From an uncultured Clostridia bacterium (GTDB lineage Bacteria; Bacillota; Clostridia; TANB77; CAG-508), in the NCBI GenBank assembly GCA_934141555.1, contig CAKPCK010000002.1:75261-139260 (forward strand): DNA of 64,000 nt, written 5' to 3'. Position 1 is the first letter of the stretch. Every line of letters starts with the position of its first letter. The notes under the pieces were generated by a model. It did no database searches and was not told the DNA's origin. It saw only the letters and a list, made by a program, of their open reading frames with translations. Shown piece after piece: positions 16,745-25,413 of this stretch. Made by a program: the position numbers and the translations under genes.

Positions 16745-17809
16745 TTATGCATCTGGTAATTTAAATTCTAATTTAAATGTTATATCAGATCCTGATACTG
16801 TATCTTCACAGTCAATATCTTGACCTTCAACCCACATATAAACTCTAACTTTTGTAACACCTTGAGCTAATGAGAATATATTAGCTGTATCTGTCATTGC
16901 TGTTGGAGTTGCTGTTGTTGTAACTGATGAGAAATTTGTTGAATCTTTACCAGTCATTGCTGTTTTTAAATTAACTGCATTGTCAGTAGTAATTGCTTGT
17001 TTTAATCCCCAATATGTCATTTTAGCTGGAGATGTTTGTGTTAATGTTAATCCATAGTTTGTACCAACTCTAACTGCTGTAGCATTGTGTGAATCTGCAT
17101 TTGGTTCCCAGAATGTTGTTGTTTTTACTGCATTTGCATTTGCTGTTGCCCCATCTGCACCTAATGCTCCATCATCTGTTTCGCCAAGTGATAATGCTCC
17201 TTTTTGTGCTTGATATGTAGAGGCATCTGCATCTGCAGGTGATATTCCTTCTTTTAAGAATGCAACTCTTGCTGCATTTTGTAGTCCTTCTACACCTATT
17301 TTTTTAGTTGTATTAAATGTAACTGTTGAATTTTCTCCTAATATAATATTAGGTTGATCATTATTAACTTTTAAAAATATATCAAAAGCAACAAATTTTC
17401 CTGTTGCAGTATTTCCATTTTCTTTTTTCTCTGTACCTGTTAAATCAGTAGCTGTTAATGTGTAATTACCACCAGCATCTGATGTGACTGAACCATAGAA
17501 CATATTTAATTTTCCATCTGCAACCTTTCCTATTGTTGATACTGGTTCTAGATTATCTGGAATTTGGTTTGTATCTCCTGTATATCCTGCTAGTAAATCA
17601 TCTAATGTTAAAATTGATTTCCAATCAGTACCATTTGCTGATATTTGTAAACCATTTTGTGCTTCGATATGTACATCGATATCACTAACTGTTACAACCT
17701 TGTTTGCAGTGAACCAAGCATATGTTGATGCTGTTAATAAGGCTGCTAGCAATAATAATATTAATATTGCTGATTTTAAGTCAAATTTTCTTTTTGTTTT
17801 TTTACTCAT
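16745..17809 (-). CDS. SipW-type secreted fibre-like protein (candidate major subunit)
   Basis: A 354-residue protein with a positively charged start and a membrane segment (about 12-30). It then carries the SipW-type junction TASTYAWFTANK. The mature part is beta-rich, contains many Ala, Thr and Asp, and ends in a domain with WVEGQDIDCEDTVSGSD. A related motif, FIEGDDPECLDNLIGGE, occurs at the end of the neighbour at 18034-18771. It has its own promoter, a long structured leader, a strong AAGGAGA ribosome-binding site and its own terminator. Its sequence is less AT-biased than its neighbours, which fits high expression. By analogy with TasA/camelysin-type proteins it may be the main extracellular fibre subunit after cleavage by one of the SipW-like peptidases. 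That role is inferred. Confidence 0.8.
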   Translation of the reverse strand: MSKKTKRKFDLKSAILILLLLAALLTASTYAWFTANKVVTVSDIDVHIEAQNGLQISANGTDWKSILTLDDLLAGYTGDTNQIPDNLEPVSTIGKVADGKLNMFYGSVTSDAGGNYTLTATDLTGTEKKENGNTATGKFVAFDIFLKVNNDQPNIILGENSTVTFNTTKKIGVEGLQNAARVAFLKEGISPADADASTYQAQKGALSLGETDDGALGADGATANANAVKTTTFWEPNADSHNATAVRVGTNYGLTLTQTSPAKMTYWGLKQAITTDNAVNLKTAMTGKDSTNFSSVTTTATPTAMTDTANIFSLAQGVTKVRVYMWVEGQDIDCEDTVSGSDITFKLEFKLPDA

Positions 17810-17830
17810 TTTTCCTCTTCTCCTTATAAA

Positions 17831-17875
17831 TATACTTAGGTTTTTTTGGTTTAACCTATAAACCTGTCAAGTATA
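17831..17875 (-). promoter_or_regulatory. leader stem-loop upstream of the fibre-like gene
   Basis: TATACTT plus AGGTTT on one side pairs with AAACCT and AAGTATA on the other, giving a 7+6 base-pair stem with a three-base bulge. It sits directly upstream of the ribosome-binding site. No T-run follows in the direction of transcription, so an mRNA-stabilising or translation-controlling element is more likely than a terminator. Confidence 0.55.
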
Positions 17876-17913
17876 ACTTTTTTCATTAGTTGTACTTCAA
17901 AATTATTACTTAA

Positions 17914-17942
17914 AGAATATCATATCATTTTTTTAATGTCAA
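17914..17942 (-). promoter_or_regulatory. promoter of the fibre-like gene
   Basis: Minus-strand TTGACA (17937-17942), a 17-base spacer and TATTCT (17914-17919). Transcription would start near 17907 and give a leader of roughly 95 bases. Confidence 0.75.
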
Positions 17943-17986
17943 TATTTGTTGTAAAAAGTAATACAATTGTAATTTATGTATTTTTT

Positions 17987-18029
17987 TGTAATATTTGTGT
18001 AACACTTATGTAATATTTATGAAACATTA
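17987..18029. repeat. imperfect 21-22-bp tandem repeat upstream of the fibre-like promoter
   Basis: Two adjacent copies start TGTAATATTTGTG and TGTAATATTTATG and continue with AACACTTA and AACATTA. They lie about 45 to 90 bases upstream of the -35 box, where activator sites are often found. Binding by a regulator is inferred. Confidence 0.5.
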
Positions 18030-18033
18030 TGTT

Positions 18034-18771
18034 TTATTTTTCCCCTTGAGCAATATGTTCTTCTGTTATATCCATATGCATTTTCATTTCTCCACCAATT
18101 AAATTGTCTAAACATTCTGGATCATCCCCTTCAATAAATACTACTATTGTAAATTTATCAACTTCTCCAGGTTGAAAATCCTTTCTTTGTTCAACTGCAA
18201 CTTCTTTATCTGAATAAAACATTTTGGTTCCAGGCTCTGCTTCACCAGTTTTACTACTTGCTTTTGCATAAACTGTTTGCTCATCATTTCTATATAACAT
18301 TACTCTTATTGCTTCATCAGCATTTTTTATTACATCATCAATAATAATTTCATACCAATAATTTATAACATCACTTCCCTTATTTTTTATATAGAAACTA
18401 TATGCTAAATAATTATCACCATTATGGCTTCCTTCACCTTGCTTATTTATATCTTGAGGAATCCATTTTATTGAAATATTATCAATAAATTCTGCTTTTT
18501 TGGCTTTTAAAATTCTTTTATCTTCATCACCATCTTTTTCATACATAATAAGTCCACTTTTTTGAGCGAATGCAGGATCTAATGAAACTGTAAAATCTCC
18601 TCCTTCATAAAATGCTGTCAAAAGAAAATATATTATAATTAAAAACAATGCCATTATTATCAGTCCGAGTTTTATTGCATTTATTTTTATATCTCTTTCT
18701 CTAATTTTTTGTGAATTTAATTTTACACTCTCAAAACTTTCTCTTTTTTTGCTATTATCTTTTGGCGACAT
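18034..18771 (-). CDS. membrane-anchored surface protein related to the fibre-like protein
   Basis: A 245-residue protein with a long charged cytoplasmic start (about 30 residues) and one membrane segment (about 32-52), ending in LLTAFYEGGDF. The extracellular part is beta-rich. Its C-terminal motif FIEGDDPECLDNLIGGE resembles the VEGQDIDCEDTVSGSD stretch of the 354-residue protein, so the two probably share a domain. The junction lacks the clear YAxF pattern, so it may stay uncleaved. A good AAGGAG box precedes the ATG and a TATAAT box lies at 18792-18797. No strong terminator is visible after it. A base or cap subunit is possible, but no direct evidence shows this. Confidence 0.7.
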   Translation of the reverse strand: MSPKDNSKKRESFESVKLNSQKIRERDIKINAIKLGLIIMALFLIIIYFLLTAFYEGGDFTVSLDPAFAQKSGLIMYEKDGDEDKRILKAKKAEFIDNISIKWIPQDINKQGEGSHNGDNYLAYSFYIKNKGSDVINYWYEIIIDDVIKNADEAIRVMLYRNDEQTVYAKASSKTGEAEPGTKMFYSDKEVAVEQRKDFQPGEVDKFTIVVFIEGDDPECLDNLIGGEMKMHMDITEEHIAQGEK

Positions 18772-18815
18772 AGTATTTTTCTCCTTTCTCTATTATATTT
18801 TTAATTAATAATCTA

Positions 18816-18844
18816 TTGCTTTATATTTTATCATATGTTAAAAT
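18816..18844 (+). promoter_or_regulatory. promoter of the plus-strand SipW-type gene
   Basis: TTGCTT (18816-18821), a 17-base spacer and TAAAAT (18839-18844), followed by an AGAGGA ribosome-binding site. It is back to back with the start region of the 245-residue gene. Confidence 0.65.
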
Positions 18845-18870
18845 GTAAAAAAAACTAAAGAGGATTTTAT

Positions 18871-19464
18871 ATGAAAAATAAGAAAAAATTTATGTTATTA
18901 TTAATTGGAATATTTATATGTTTACTTTTATTTTCTATAATACAAATTTATGCAAAATATTTAACCTCTTCAACAGGTAAAACAAATTTAACAATTGCAA
19001 AATGGAATATAATCGTAAATAAAAAATCTATTAAAAATAATTCAGATATATCTTCAGAAATCGTTCCTGTTTTTGAGGGTAATGATAATATATCGGCTGG
19101 AATTATTGCTCCAACAGCAACAGGATATTTTGATTTAGATTTCGACTTTAAAGATGCTGATGTATCTTTTAAATATGAAATAAATGTTTCAGCAGCTGAA
19201 AACAGTTCTGTACAAGATCTTGTCGCAACAGGTTATTCAATCGATAATGGCGAAACTATTAATTTTGATACTTTTAATCAAACAATCTCTGATACAATAT
19301 TATTAAGTTCTGACATTAAGCAAAGAAAAATTAGAGTTTATATTCTTTGGAATGATGATGCTAAAACAGAAACAATGTCTAATGAAGATGATACTGCTTC
19401 TGCAATATTTGATACCCCTGCACTATTATCAGTTAATATATCTTTTACACAAGTAGCAGAATAA
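18871..19464 (+). CDS. SipW-type secreted surface protein, opposite strand
   Basis: A 197-residue protein with an N-terminal membrane segment (about 7-26) and the junction IQIYAKYLTSSTGKTN, the same pattern as the other SipW-type proteins in the locus. The mature part contains NLTIAKWNIIVN, which matches VQLKNGTWNIIVND in the protein at 26540-27172 and AHVSSWNIEF in the one at 19470-20081. These three are therefore probably paralogues with the same beta fold. It is the only gene of the surface locus on the plus strand and has its own promoter. It converges with the ten-gene operon on a shared terminator. Confidence 0.78.
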   Translation: MKNKKKFMLLLIGIFICLLLFSIIQIYAKYLTSSTGKTNLTIAKWNIIVNKKSIKNNSDISSEIVPVFEGNDNISAGIIAPTATGYFDLDFDFKDADVSFKYEINVSAAENSSVQDLVATGYSIDNGETINFDTFNQTISDTILLSSDIKQRKIRVYILWNDDAKTETMSNEDDTASAIFDTPALLSVNISFTQVAE

Positions 19465-19479
19465 ATAAATTATTCTGCT
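19455..19479. terminator. bidirectional terminator between convergent surface genes
   Basis: AGCAGAATAA (19455-19464) and TTATTCTGCT (19470-19479) form a perfect ten-base-pair stem with a five-base loop and a T-run after it. The stop codons of the plus-strand gene and of the last gene of the ten-gene operon both lie inside the two arms. Confidence 0.85.
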
Positions 19480-20081
19480 TTTTGTGATGCATTTAATAAT
19501 ATTTTTAATTCTACTGAATTTTCATCAGGATGTACTGAATAATATTCATATGCCTTATTTCCCCAATATGTATCTAATTCATCATTTCCAGATTCAAATG
19601 GCCATACAAGACTTATTATAAACTTTCCATTTCCTTTATTATTTTTCAAATCTTCATCATCAATATCAATTTTTATTTTAAATGGATATCCATCTAAAAT
19701 TTGATTTAATTCTTCTTCTGTTTTTCCATTTTCTCCACCTATAGTATATTTTTCTCCCATTATAGTTACTTCTTGAATATTATAACTTAATGTCGCACTT
19801 TTTTCACCTTTGTTTTCTACTTCTACAATCTTTTCAAATTTTTTTTCTCCTTCCATACCAGGAAAAATTCTATCTATTTTTATTAATAAATTTGTTGTTA
19901 CAACTTGATCATCAGTAATAAACTCTATATTCCAAGAACTAACATGTGCTGTTATATCCATATTAACTTTTGTGGAATAAATAAACCATGCATATGTATT
20001 AAATAATAATAGTAATACTAAAATTAATATATTTTTAATTTTTATCTTTTTCATTATTTTAATTAATTTTTGCATATTCAT
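19470..20081 (-). CDS. SipW-type secreted surface protein
   Basis: A 203-residue protein with an N-terminal membrane segment (about 16-29) and the SipW-type junction LLLFNTYAWFIYSTKVN. The mature part begins VNMDITAHVSSWNIEF, related to the paralogues at 18871-19464 and 26540-27172. A starting ATG at 20075 or a later one before KKIKIKN would give a shorter lead and cannot be excluded; AAAGGAG precedes the first two. It is the last gene of the ten-gene operon, directly after an active SipW-like peptidase gene (34-base gap), which suggests an enzyme-substrate pair. Confidence 0.78.
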   Translation of the reverse strand: MNMQKLIKIMKKIKIKNILILVLLLLFNTYAWFIYSTKVNMDITAHVSSWNIEFITDDQVVTTNLLIKIDRIFPGMEGEKKFEKIVEVENKGEKSATLSYNIQEVTIMGEKYTIGGENGKTEEELNQILDGYPFKIKIDIDDEDLKNNKGNGKFIISLVWPFESGNDELDTYWGNKAYEYYSVHPDENSVELKILLNASQKAE

Positions 20082-20115
20082 TCACTCCTTTTCTTAAGAT
20101 ATTTTTTGATTCAAA

Positions 20116-20706
20116 CTATTTTTGTTCTTTATTTTCTTCTGTTTCCTCATCATCTTCTTCACTCATAAAGCTTCTAAATTGTTTAAATATTAATAGTGCT
20201 ATTGGTATAAATATGATACAATAAAAAGCATAATTATTCGATACTATTTTTTCAAACCAGCTTAATATTACTATTTTATAAGTAATCTTTCCTAAAATTT
20301 GTGTTTGATCTATTTCTGGGTCTTCTCCTGTATTTGCAACACCTTGTGTTATTATTTTATAATTTTCTCCTTCTTTTTTTTCAATTTTCTTTATTTTATG
20401 TGTAATAATCTTTCCATCAAAACTTCCTATTGCACCTTTATATGCAATATTATCTCCTTCTTTTAATTCACTCGGATCTACTTCTTTTGATAATAAAACA
20501 TCTCCAACATTATATTCTGGCACCATGCTTCCTGTTGCTACAACAAATATTCTATATCCTCCAATTGCCATTTCATTATTACTCGTTCTTTGAAAAATTA
20601 CCATTATCAACAATAGTAAAACTATAATAAAAATAATTACATATATAATATTTGAAATTACTTTTAATACTTTATTATCTTTTATTTTTTGTATAAATTT
20701 CTTCAT
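20116..20706 (-). CDS. SipW-like signal peptidase I (ER type, S26B)
   Basis: A 196-residue membrane peptidase with membrane segments near residues 15-38 and 148-172. The catalytic Ser60 is in VATGSMVPEY and His103 in GKIITHKIKK. In the third catalytic box the first Asp is replaced: the text reads QGVANTGED where the other active paralogues have KGDNNNTED and KGDANNSED; the later Asp is kept. It is therefore probably active, with an altered Asp box. The C-terminus is acidic and faces the cytoplasm. It lies between the DUF2357 gene and the last secreted protein gene of the operon. Confidence 0.87.
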   Translation of the reverse strand: MKKFIQKIKDNKVLKVISNIIYVIIFIIVLLLLIMVIFQRTSNNEMAIGGYRIFVVATGSMVPEYNVGDVLLSKEVDPSELKEGDNIAYKGAIGSFDGKIITHKIKKIEKKEGENYKIITQGVANTGEDPEIDQTQILGKITYKIVILSWFEKIVSNNYAFYCIIFIPIALLIFKQFRSFMSEEDDEETEENKEQK

Positions 20707-20741
20707 TTCTATTAAAAACCTTTCTTCTGTACCTTAATGTT

Positions 20742-21872
20742 CTATTCAACTTTTTCTTCATATTTTTCAATATGTTTTTTGAATATTTTTTGAATATCCT
20801 GTAATACTGCCATTTTCTTATATTTTATGACTTCATACTTTTCTGCTACCAATTGTTGCAACTGTTCTTCTGTTATATCTTCATCAAAGTCCATTATTTT
20901 ATCAAGCATTTGTTCAACAACTAATGCTTTTATTTCTTTTTTTGTATCTTGTTTTTCTTTTCCATCATCATCTAATGTTTTCATTATAAGATATTGTAAC
21001 ATAAATGCTTCATCCATCATTTTTTTCAATGGACCTTCATCCATAAAATCTCTATTTTCGTCTGATGAATTAGCTTGTTCATCCATATTGGCTTTTAAGT
21101 ATTCCCATAATTTCATTGCATATTGAAAGTGCACATTTTTCAGTACAACATTGGTTTTTCTAACAGGATCTTTTACTAATATTACATTTAATTTGTCTAA
21201 TATTTTATATACCTCTGATGACTCAACATCTTTTATTTTCTTCTCAATTTCTTCAATTCTTTCTAAAAGATTATTTGTTTCATTATTTTTTTCATTTTCT
21301 TGTGAATTTAATTTTGAACTTATTGATACATTTATATCAACATCTTCTTCATTTAATTTTGACTTTGCATTATATTCTAATTGTTTATTGTTTTTTCCTT
21401 GATCATCATTGTTATTATTTCCAAGAGATTGCTCAATTGATTCTTTTCTTTTATATATAAAAAATTTGACATTTTGCATCAATGTATATATTAAACGATT
21501 TTCATATGTATTAAAACTTTCCTCTTTTCTTACATTTAATAATTTTGATGGTATTACATCTCCTGTTTTTTCATCAATCTTTTGAATGAAATTTGTATTT
21601 TTTGATAAATGTTTTATTGTTTCTACAGATACTTTTCTTGTTTGTTCTATTTTTACTATTTCTTCTTCATTTTCTATAAAACGATTAGGCTTTCTGAATA
21701 TTATATCTAAATGAGGAATTATTTCTTCCATTAAGTCAATCCATTCTGTATCTTTTGTAATAATTTTTTTATCTACTTGAACTTTTAGAGTTGATTCAGA
21801 AGAATCTATAAATTTTTGTGTATTTTCTTTATTTGCCTCATCATATAATTCTATTACTCCTAAATTTCCCAT
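20742..21872 (-). CDS. DUF2357-type protein, partner of the McrB-like ATPase
   Basis: A 376-residue cytoplasmic protein. Residues about 60-140 resemble the DUF2357 region found in McrC-like partners of McrB-type ATPases, with SKLLNVRKEESFNTYENRL near 107-125. An acidic, coiled-coil middle (about 190-225) and a long helical C-terminal part follow. I see no PD-(D/E)xK nuclease motif, which typical McrC proteins carry at the C-terminus. The gene follows the AAA+ gene by 22 bases on the same strand, and the pairing itself supports the assignment. With no visible nuclease and with its location in a surface-protein operon, a role other than DNA restriction is likely. The DUF2357 call rests on motif recall, not on a search. 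Confidence 0.65.
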   Translation of the reverse strand: MGNLGVIELYDEANKENTQKFIDSSESTLKVQVDKKIITKDTEWIDLMEEIIPHLDIIFRKPNRFIENEEEIVKIEQTRKVSVETIKHLSKNTNFIQKIDEKTGDVIPSKLLNVRKEESFNTYENRLIYTLMQNVKFFIYKRKESIEQSLGNNNNDDQGKNNKQLEYNAKSKLNEEDVDINVSISSKLNSQENEKNNETNNLLERIEEIEKKIKDVESSEVYKILDKLNVILVKDPVRKTNVVLKNVHFQYAMKLWEYLKANMDEQANSSDENRDFMDEGPLKKMMDEAFMLQYLIMKTLDDDGKEKQDTKKEIKALVVEQMLDKIMDFDEDITEEQLQQLVAEKYEVIKYKKMAVLQDIQKIFKKHIEKYEEKVE

Positions 21873-21894
21873 TTATTTTTCACCTTCCTAATCA

Positions 21895-23421
21895 TTATGA
21901 CATTTTCTTTAATCTTAATAAATATTCTATACATTCATTCATTTTATTTTTACCAAATGTAGTATTCAAGAACTGAATATATGGATCAATTTCGTCTCTA
22001 ATATATGACATATTTAATTGTTCGAACTTTCTCAATATTTTCTTTGCTATAAAATAATCTACTCCAGCAATTTCGTCTCCACCACATGCAACATATACTG
22101 GAACAAACTTCTTCATGTGTGCAACTATACGGTTACCAAATGCAATACGGAAATGTTGAATTACATAATTATCCATTTGTTCAATTTTATCAAGTGTTTC
22201 TTGTGAAATTGGATTTTCTTGTATTGCAGTTTTAAATAAATTATCTAAATATGAAAAATTAATTCCTTGTGCTTCTGTATCAATAGGTTCAAATGGTACA
22301 CTTTTATCATTTATATCTATAGGCATTGCTCTATCATATACTTTATCTGTTACAGCAAATGTTGAATCATCATTATTAATTGTTCCTATATACCACATAT
22401 TTGCTGGAACTTTTATTTTTCCACCAATAATTTTTTTAGGGTCTGTTTTCCAGCTATTAGGAACTAATTCAATTATCCATTCATCTCTGTTTGGCATTTC
22501 CAAAATTGATAACATTTCTGCAAAGTAATACTCTACACGTGATAAGTTCATCTCGTCCAATATTACTGTATAAACTTCATCAACATATCCAGCTACATAC
22601 ATTTCTTTTAACATTTCTGTTTCATTAAACTTTTTTGTAAATTCATTAAAATATCCAAACATATCTGTTCTATCTCTCCATGATGGTTGAACAGATGCAA
22701 TACATGAATCATGTCTCATAAATTTTCCCCAAGCATATGCAAGTGATGTTTTACCAGTTCCAGAAATACCTTGTAATATAATTAATTTTGTTGATGCTAG
22801 TCCTGATATAAATATCCTTACCATTTCTGGTTTATAATATAATCTAAGCTTTGATGCAGCAAAATTTCTAAAATTATTGCAAAGATCTGGTAATGAAAAA
22901 CTATTTCCATAATCAATTGGACGATAATTTGCATATTCCAAATCTATTTCATTTAATTTTGAAAATCTTATATCTGGATTATCAACACTCTCATCCTCAG
23001 ACTTTTCTCCTTCTTCAACTTCTGATGCTTCATCAGGCTTTAATCCTAATTGAGATACTTTCATTGCCATTATTTTTTCTTTTTCTTTCATTAAAGTTTC
23101 AACTTGTTTATTTAATGATGCTACTTCTTCTAATAATTCATCTTGATCTATTGCCTTTTTTCTAAATTTCATGTATTTTCTACATAATAAATATATTAAA
23201 GCTATTATCAATCCTACAAATATAGCTATACATAAAAGTGAAATTATAACAAGCACCCATTCTGGTGTTGTTAAATCATTTTTATATGTATCTAATATTG
23301 TTTGATATGCTTTAAAATTAAGTGTTTCAGTTATTCCTGTTCCTATACTTTTTATTATAGTTAAAACTCCTGAAAAAAACTGTTTTAAAAATTCATATAA
23401 AAATCTTGAAAATGTCTCCAT
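21895..23421 (-). CDS. membrane-anchored McrB-like AAA+ ATPase
   Basis: A 508-residue protein. A membrane segment lies near residues 55-82 (WVLVIISLLCIAIFVGLIIALIYLLC), possibly with an amphipathic helix before it, and a short coiled coil near 93-120. The AAA+ domain fills about 190-500: Walker A QGISGTGKTSLAYAWG, VQPSWRDRTDMFGYFN, Walker B with the MNxxR loop VILDEMNLSRVEYYFAEML, and the sensor region YIGTINNDDSTF. The WRD..D..GYFN and DEMNLSR..YYF motifs are those of the McrB/MoxR-like branch. McrB proteins are usually soluble with an N-terminal DNA-recognition domain. Here a membrane anchor and coiled coil replace it, which points to work at the membrane. ATP or GTP preference is not known. 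Confidence 0.85.
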   Translation of the reverse strand: METFSRFLYEFLKQFFSGVLTIIKSIGTGITETLNFKAYQTILDTYKNDLTTPEWVLVIISLLCIAIFVGLIIALIYLLCRKYMKFRKKAIDQDELLEEVASLNKQVETLMKEKEKIMAMKVSQLGLKPDEASEVEEGEKSEDESVDNPDIRFSKLNEIDLEYANYRPIDYGNSFSLPDLCNNFRNFAASKLRLYYKPEMVRIFISGLASTKLIILQGISGTGKTSLAYAWGKFMRHDSCIASVQPSWRDRTDMFGYFNEFTKKFNETEMLKEMYVAGYVDEVYTVILDEMNLSRVEYYFAEMLSILEMPNRDEWIIELVPNSWKTDPKKIIGGKIKVPANMWYIGTINNDDSTFAVTDKVYDRAMPIDINDKSVPFEPIDTEAQGINFSYLDNLFKTAIQENPISQETLDKIEQMDNYVIQHFRIAFGNRIVAHMKKFVPVYVACGGDEIAGVDYFIAKKILRKFEQLNMSYIRDEIDPYIQFLNTTFGKNKMNECIEYLLRLKKMS

Positions 23422-23458
23422 TTTTGTCTCCTTTTTTTCAAAGTTTAAAATCTAATTA

Positions 23459-24463
23459 TTATATTTCAATTATATTATTGTTTACATCTTCATTTAGTTT
23501 CATTATTTTAGAATAATGCTTTGATTCTCTATTTAATAATACATATTTAAACATCTTTAAATTTTCCATATTTTTATAGTCTACTTCAAATGAATTATCT
23601 AATATAATTGCAAATCTATATCCTTCCCTCATTAATTCATAGATTTTTTCTTTATTCTCCAAATAATATTCATATCTTACTTTTAAACTTATTTTATCTT
23701 GTATTGCTGAATTATCTATTACATTTAAAATTCCTAATATTTTTTTTGGTTTTGATAGTAATGTTTCTGCAAATTCAACTATATATTGTTTTTTAAAATT
23801 TTGCCTTATAATATCTTTTATAATTTGTACTGTTATTAAATAATATTCTATTATTAATTTATCTTCATTTATAATTCCTACATTAAAAACTTTATTTACA
23901 GCTAATTCACTATATTCTATTGGAAATTTTATATTTTGCTTTAATATAACTCTATAAATATTTTTTACTGTTTTATAATTCTTTATTTTTAAAGAAAATT
24001 CATCTGTATCAAAATTTGATAACAATTTTTCTTTTTCATCATTCAATGTAATCATTTCTCTATATAAATTTTCTTCAAATTCTTCACATTCTTTATTTAG
24101 AATTTTTTTCCTCAATTTTGCAATTTGTGATATTTTTATCTTTACATCTTTACAATAAACCACATCATCAAAATATAAGAAATAGCAAAAGAAAATATGT
24201 ATTTTTTCTATTATTTCTTTTTCTTGTAAATCTGTTGATATTAAATACTCTTGTGTCTTTCTTAATTCTTCTAATACTATTTTCCTAATTGTTGTATTTT
24301 CATCATTATCATTAAAAAAATTATAATATCTTGAATTAATATATTTCTCAGTATATATATCATTATATCTTTTGTTATATTGTTTTTCAAATACTAATTT
24401 TAAATATGTTGAAATTTGTTTTTTGGTAATTTCAATATATTTATTCATTATATTAATTGACAT
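23459..24463 (-). CDS. protein of unknown function upstream of the McrB-like pair
   Basis: A 334-residue Lys-, Ile- and Asn-rich protein, mainly helical by composition, with no signal peptide or membrane segment. I do not recognise the family. It starts at an ATG behind AAGGAA and lies 37 bases before the AAA+ gene and 13 bases after the 306-residue secreted protein gene, so it belongs to the ten-gene operon. Position makes it a third component of the ATPase module, as a recruiter or adaptor, but no motif supports a specific role. Confidence 0.6.
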   Translation of the reverse strand: MSINIMNKYIEITKKQISTYLKLVFEKQYNKRYNDIYTEKYINSRYYNFFNDNDENTTIRKIVLEELRKTQEYLISTDLQEKEIIEKIHIFFCYFLYFDDVVYCKDVKIKISQIAKLRKKILNKECEEFEENLYREMITLNDEKEKLLSNFDTDEFSLKIKNYKTVKNIYRVILKQNIKFPIEYSELAVNKVFNVGIINEDKLIIEYYLITVQIIKDIIRQNFKKQYIVEFAETLLSKPKKILGILNVIDNSAIQDKISLKVRYEYYLENKEKIYELMREGYRFAIILDNSFEVDYKNMENLKMFKYVLLNRESKHYSKIMKLNEDVNNNIIEI

Positions 24464-24476
24464 ATTTTCCTTCTTT

Positions 24477-25397
24477 CTATTGGCTTGTTACAGTAACTAT
24501 TGATACATTATTTTTGTTTGGATATGTATAATTTTTACTTACATCAACTTTGTAAAATCTAATTTCTTTACTTGAAATTGCATCAATTTTTATTGTAAAG
24601 CCATTTATATATGTTTTTCCATTTATTGTGGTTGTTGTCATATTTGTTGCATCTGAATATGCACTATTTGTTACATCAAATAATATTTCTGTTGGATCAA
24701 ATTTTATATCAACCATTGCAGAATAACATTTTGCTTTTTCAGCATCTGACAATCCTAAATATGTATCAATGTCTATTTTATCTCCAACATTATATGTACC
24801 AAAGCTTTCATTTACATTATAAAATGTTAATGTATTTGTCATACTTAATTGCATATATGGATTTTGTGCACTATCTGTTATTTGATATGTTAATTTTTCC
24901 TTTCCAACTACTAATGTAAATTTTCCTTTTAATGTTTTTTTGTATGGTGCTGTTGAATTTACTTCAACTTCTACAACAACTTTATCTCCTGTATTTAATT
25001 GCATATTAGGTGTAATTGTTAAATTAAAAAAATCCGAATTTGTATTTGCTAATATTATTCCCTCTGTTTTGCTTAATTGACAAATTGCATTATCTGTACA
25101 TTTATATGAAATATTGTAACCAATATCATATGATGCAACTTCAATATTATTGTTATTACTATTCATATTTATTGTAATAATATAATCATCTACCCCTGAC
25201 CAGTTGTCTACTTGATAAACTGAATTATCTTCTGAAAGTTTATCACTATAAAAATAAAATTCTTTACTTCTTATAAAAAAATCATTTATTGTATTTGTTA
25301 AATATCTTCCAAATATTACTATAAATGAAATTAAATTAAGTACAATTAAGCCTAGAATAATTAATTGCTTTCTCTTATATTTTTTTCCAACTTTCAT
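24477..25397 (-). CDS. SipW-type secreted beta-rich surface protein
   Basis: A 306-residue protein with a basic start (KVGKKYKRK), a membrane segment (about 11-29) and the junction VIFGRYLTNTIN, a looser version of the YAxF pattern in its paralogues. The mature part is beta-rich and Asn- and Thr-rich, with two Cys (YKCTDNAICQ near residue 102) that could form a disulfide. The region VGDKIDIDTYLGLSD onwards resembles a cohesin- or Ig-like beta domain, but I cannot assign it. An AAAGGAG box precedes the ATG. It sits between the short secreted protein and the ATPase module in the ten-gene operon. Confidence 0.68.
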   Translation of the reverse strand: MKVGKKYKRKQLIILGLIVLNLISFIVIFGRYLTNTINDFFIRSKEFYFYSDKLSEDNSVYQVDNWSGVDDYIITINMNSNNNNIEVASYDIGYNISYKCTDNAICQLSKTEGIILANTNSDFFNLTITPNMQLNTGDKVVVEVEVNSTAPYKKTLKGKFTLVVGKEKLTYQITDSAQNPYMQLSMTNTLTFYNVNESFGTYNVGDKIDIDTYLGLSDAEKAKCYSAMVDIKFDPTEILFDVTNSAYSDATNMTTTTINGKTYINGFTIKIDAISSKEIRFYKVDVSKNYTYPNKNNVSIVTVTSQ

Positions 25398-25413
25398 GTT
25401 GCTCTCCTTTGTT

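Noticed and set aside
16745..17809. Type IV pilin instead of a SipW-type protein
   Set aside because: There is no prepilin cleavage site (G followed by FTLxE) and no pilus ATPase or prepilin peptidase gene nearby. The YAWF junction and the S26B genes fit SipW processing better.
20742..23421. A complete McrBC restriction system
   Set aside because: No nuclease motif was seen in the DUF2357-like protein and no methylated-DNA-binding domain in the ATPase, which instead has a membrane segment.
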